The position numbers were made by a program, and so were the translations under genes. Of a stretch of DNA of 64,000 nt, positions 62,278 to 64,000 are shown piece after piece. The DNA comes from Saprospira sp. CCB-QB6 (GTDB taxonomy: Bacteria > Bacteroidota > Bacteroidia > Chitinophagales > Saprospiraceae), in the NCBI RefSeq assembly GCF_028464065.1, contig NZ_CP116808.1, positions 4,059,501 to 4,123,500 on the forward strand, in the 5' to 3' direction. The first letter of the stretch is position 1. Each line of letters starts with the position of its first letter. Under the pieces are notes generated by a model. The model saw nothing but the letters and a program-made list of their open reading frames with translations, had not been told where the DNA came from and ran no database searches.

Positions 62278-62351
62278 GGTCTGGTAGTTCAGTTGGTTAG
62301 AATACCTGCCTGTCACGCAGGGGGTCGCGGGTTCGAGTCCCGTCCAGACCG
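62278..62351 (+). tRNA. tRNA-Asp(GTC), second copy
   Basis: Identical 74 bases to the first copy, 31 bases downstream. No CCA is encoded here (gctttttt follows), so the 3' end must be added by CCA-adding enzyme. Confidence 0.97.
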
Positions 62352-62358
62352 CTTTTTT

Positions 62359-62388
62359 AAGCCGCAACTTTCGTTGCGGCTTTTTTTT
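62359..62388 (+). terminator. Terminator of the tRNA-Asp operon
   Basis: Stem aagccgcaac, loop tttc, complement, then a run of eight T. Confidence 0.93.
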
Positions 62389-62440
62389 GCTTAAATATAA
62401 ATTTTAAGCCCATTTCTCGATCTCCATATAATTGGGTACT

Positions 62441-62463
62441 AAAAAACCTCATTGGCTGAGGTT
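62441..62463 (-). terminator. Terminator of the 43-residue peptide gene
   Basis: Minus strand: aaacctca stem, five-base loop, tgaggttt and a T-run. Confidence 0.75.
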
Positions 62464-62489
62464 TCTTTCCATTCCGTCCTGTTCCCCTC

Positions 62490-62621
62490 TTAATCTGTCA
62501 TCATCGCAAACTGATTATAATCTCGCCAAAATTGGTCATTTTCTTCCTGCGCTTGCAGATTTCCCATAAAAATCAAAAAGCTAAATACACTGAGGAGGTA
62601 AATTCTTACTGACATAGACAT
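62490..62621 (-). CDS. Small secreted peptide, unknown
   Basis: 43 residues, start at 62621 (MSMSV...) or 62615. A signal peptide (VRIYLLSVFSFLIFMGNLQAQ) leaves a mature peptide of about 18 acidic/aromatic residues (EENDQFWRDYNQFAMMTD). It has its own terminator 27 bases after the stop. No family recognised. The signal peptide shape (ending AQ) is the same as in other exported proteins of this window, which argues for a true gene despite its size. Confidence 0.55.
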   Translation of the reverse strand: MSMSVRIYLLSVFSFLIFMGNLQAQEENDQFWRDYNQFAMMTD

Positions 62622-62683
62622 TCGTTTTAGTTTTTCTTCAATAGTTCAAAGAAAAAGCACAACGGACCAACCTATCTGTACAG

Positions 62684-62857
62684 TTTTTTTTTTTTTTGGG
62701 GCTGCCCCTACGCTTCGCTTGGGTCGGGCTATGTCGCAGCTCGCTATTACTTGCTTCGCTGCGTCGGCTCCCGTTGGTCGGGTCGCTCGGCCCTGCGCAA
62801 AAAACAAGTTTTTTGCTTGGTCTGCGGCTGTGCCGCACTGCCTACCATCGCTAGGCC
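62684..62857 (+). repeat. GC-rich bipartite repeat, copy 19 (forward)
   Basis: 14-base T-run, ggggctgcccc outer end, the inserted segment shared with copy 8, core ctcggccct, ggtctgcggctgtgccgc, inner end ccatcgctaggcc. It overlaps the likely promoter area of the small peptide gene. Confidence 0.87.
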
Positions 62858-62937
62858 GCTCAACGGTCTTTTTTCTTTTGGCTGTTTTCTTCGGCGGTTT
62901 TGAGAAAATTATTTTTCTCTACGATTTCTAGTACCAA

Positions 62938-62951
62938 TGGGTTAAAACCCA
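62938..62951. repeat. ggttaaaacc hairpin 3
   Basis: tggg-ttaaaa-ccca, perfect short stem. Confidence 0.5.
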
Positions 62952-62986
62952 CAGCAAAAAGGGAGGCCATTCTACATCCAAAAAAA

Positions 62987-63014
62987 TGAGCCGACGGTTA
63001 AAACCATCGGCTCA
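62987..63014. repeat. ggttaaaacc hairpin 4
   Basis: tgagccgacgg-ttaaaa-ccatcggctca, 11-bp stem with one mismatch; the longest of the four. Confidence 0.55.
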
Positions 63015-63216
63015 TAACATCTAGCAGAAAAAATTGTGGTAAAAAATCCATTCATTACCATCAGGCCAGTTTTTTTCCAAGAGATATTTTTGTCCTTGTT
63101 TTTTATCCAGTTGCTAATTGAAAGCCGCTATTTGAAAATCATTTTTTTAAGCCAAAGCTAATGCACTGTAAAAATATTTAATTACTTTAAAGTCTTTACA
63201 AACCAATACACTTCCT

Positions 63217-63648
63217 ATGTCTAAACTATATCACACCAAAAGAAAAAGATACAAGTCAGCCTCTAGTTGTAAATCTATAGAGCTTGTTCATAATACTCAG
63301 GATGATTCCACATTCGAGGATTTACCTTTAGATGATGTTCCTCTTATTGTTTCTGCCAAAAAAGGGGAACAACTCCTAATTACACTTAATGCTCCTGATA
63401 CTTGGAATAATGGAAAAGAAAATAATGCAGGAACCTGGTTTGCGATTGAGGTCAATGACCAAATAATTGGTAAGGGTGTCTATTTTACTGGACAAAAAGG
63501 TCAAAGAGTTCCTATCAGTATACAAGCTGTTTATGAAGTAACAGAAGATGCCAATTTAAAAGTGAAAGGAAAATGGGCCGTTTGTAATAATGGAAAGTCT
63601 TTTATTGGTGCTTTTTCTGAGACGACCTTGACTGTGCTTAAAGTTTAA
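63217..63648 (+). CDS. Hypothetical protein
   Basis: 143 residues, no signal peptide, basic N-terminus (KLYHTKRKRYKSASSCKS) followed by a predicted beta-rich domain (VPLIVSAKKGEQLLITLNAP, WFAIEVNDQIIGKGVYFTGQKG, VKGKWAVCNNGKSFIGAF). AT-rich compared with housekeeping genes here. No family recognised; a clear terminator follows. Confidence 0.65.
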   Translation: MSKLYHTKRKRYKSASSCKSIELVHNTQDDSTFEDLPLDDVPLIVSAKKGEQLLITLNAPDTWNNGKENNAGTWFAIEVNDQIIGKGVYFTGQKGQRVPISIQAVYEVTEDANLKVKGKWAVCNNGKSFIGAFSETTLTVLKV

Positions 63649-63672
63649 GCAAAAACTTTCAACCTTATTCTT

Positions 63673-63701
63673 ATCTCCCTGCTTTAAGGGAGATTTTTTT
63701 T
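63673..63701 (+). terminator. Terminator of the 63217-63648 gene
   Basis: Stem atctccct, loop gcttta, agggagat and seven or eight T. Confidence 0.88.
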
Positions 63702-63702
63702 G

Positions 63703-63963
63703 TTATACGGCTAGTTTAAAAGCATATTTTTCGGCTGAGTTGTACAATAATTCCCCGCCTTTTAGCAAAACTTGATAATAGTTGCTTAAAAAGCGATTTA
63801 ATAAATCCACAGGTTGTTTGATCGCAATCAATTTGTGACTTTTTCTAGTCTTTGTCTGTTGGTCCAACTGTTTTTGCGGCAAATCTTTTTGAGACGGTCC
63901 TTTTAATAGGCCCAAGGCTAAAAGTTGCTCATAAATGAGTGCTAGTTCGGCAACTTCTTCCAA
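63703..63963 (-). CDS. Hypothetical protein or C-terminal fragment
   Basis: About 86 residues (VAELALIYEQLLALGLLKG... RFLSNYYQVLLKGGELLYN). No ATG is present: the frame opens after a stop at 63988-63990 and the first usable codon is TTG 63963 or ATT 63966. It could be a non-ATG start or the end of a larger gene broken by a frameshift beyond the edge. No family recognised. Confidence 0.4.
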   Translation of the reverse strand: MEEVAELALIYEQLLALGLLKGPSQKDLPQKQLDQQTKTRKSHKLIAIKQPVDLLNRFLSNYYQVLLKGGELLYNSAEKYAFKLAV

Positions 63964-64000
63964 AATGGCTGTAGGTTGCCCAGTGCCTTAAAAATGAGCA

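Larger units (their letters stand above)
62858..63216. other. Non-coding gap with hairpins
   Basis: About 360 bases between repeat copy 19 and the 63217 gene. It contains two ggttaaaacc hairpins (62938-62951 and 62987-63014); otherwise AT-rich with nothing recognised. Confidence 0.6.

Noticed and set aside
62188-62394. 68-residue frame across the tRNA genes
   Set aside because: It reads through both tRNA-Asp sequences; the internal repeat is the duplicated tRNA.
2786-62857. CRISPR array or integron attC-like array
   Set aside because: The repeats are long, polar, internally hairpinned, kilobases apart and not regularly spaced; no cas or integrase genes are present.

Overview
The window looks like chromosomal DNA from a member of the Bacteroidota, most probably a Saprospira-like bacterium (genus is an inference). 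The evidence is a secreted metalloprotease with SprB-type repeats and a type IX secretion C-terminal domain, two TonB-dependent receptors, many lipoproteins with N-terminal LxxC boxes, DUF2490 and HYC_CC_PP family proteins, and promoter boxes of the TAnnTTTG kind instead of Pribnow boxes. No rRNA, integrase, transposase or CRISPR array was seen. Two identical tRNA-Asp genes lie near the right end.

Layout. 1-6.0 kb: end of a gamma-glutamyltransferase, a secreted glycosidase-like protein, tyrS, coaD, and convergent dprA. 6.5-12.0 kb: a solitary 1842-residue GHKL/sacsin-like ATPase. 12.5-15.8 kb: hemF, a small hypothetical and a K+/H+ antiporter. 16.7-20.5 kb: a STAS-like protein, a Cys-rich HYC_CC_PP protein, and a TonB receptor carrying a His-rich tandem repeat and an HMA metal domain, probably for copper. 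20.8-26.9 kb: the giant metalloprotease. 27.3-38.1 kb: a solitary membrane-anchored protein kinase, a propeller lipoprotein, a purple acid phosphatase, a bacilliredoxin, an S41 protease, a BadF-type sugar kinase, an Lrp/AsnC regulator, a thioesterase and a lipoprotein. 38.5-40.7 kb: an MbnP/MbnH-like copper/di-haem pair around a small membrane protein. 41.2-45.5 kb: hemB, rarA, two envelope proteins and rsmE. 45.9-50.7 kb: a tightly packed surface-glycan operon (three glycosyltransferases, DegT aminotransferase, PglD-like acyltransferase). 51.2-53.7 kb: hydrolase, methyltransferase, PAP2 phosphatase. 53.8-56.3 kb: an AT-richer ATPase/HNH pair that matches the Septu (PtuA/PtuB) defence architecture. 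56.3-64 kb: a second TonB receptor, redox and hypothetical proteins, YkuK, thioesterase, threonine dehydratase-like enzyme, tRNAs, a 43-residue secreted peptide and hypotheticals.

The most striking structure is not a gene. Some nineteen GC-rich, hairpin-filled elements of about 115-200 bp sit between genes. Each has a polar core (ctcggccct on one strand). Reading left to right, the twenty core orientations alternate perfectly: reverse, forward, reverse, forward, and so on. Several forward/reverse pairs bracket one or a few genes and share end subtypes; one copy (26994-27196) is a forward and a reverse half fused into a palindrome. This suggests a bipartite inverted-repeat unit with a variable interior, from nothing to whole genes, which I do not recognise as a described element class.

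The best candidates for less-described protein systems are the solitary GHKL giant, the Septu-like pair with what looks like a degenerate nuclease (NERD-like) domain at the ATPase N-terminus, and the two separate copper-handling loci.
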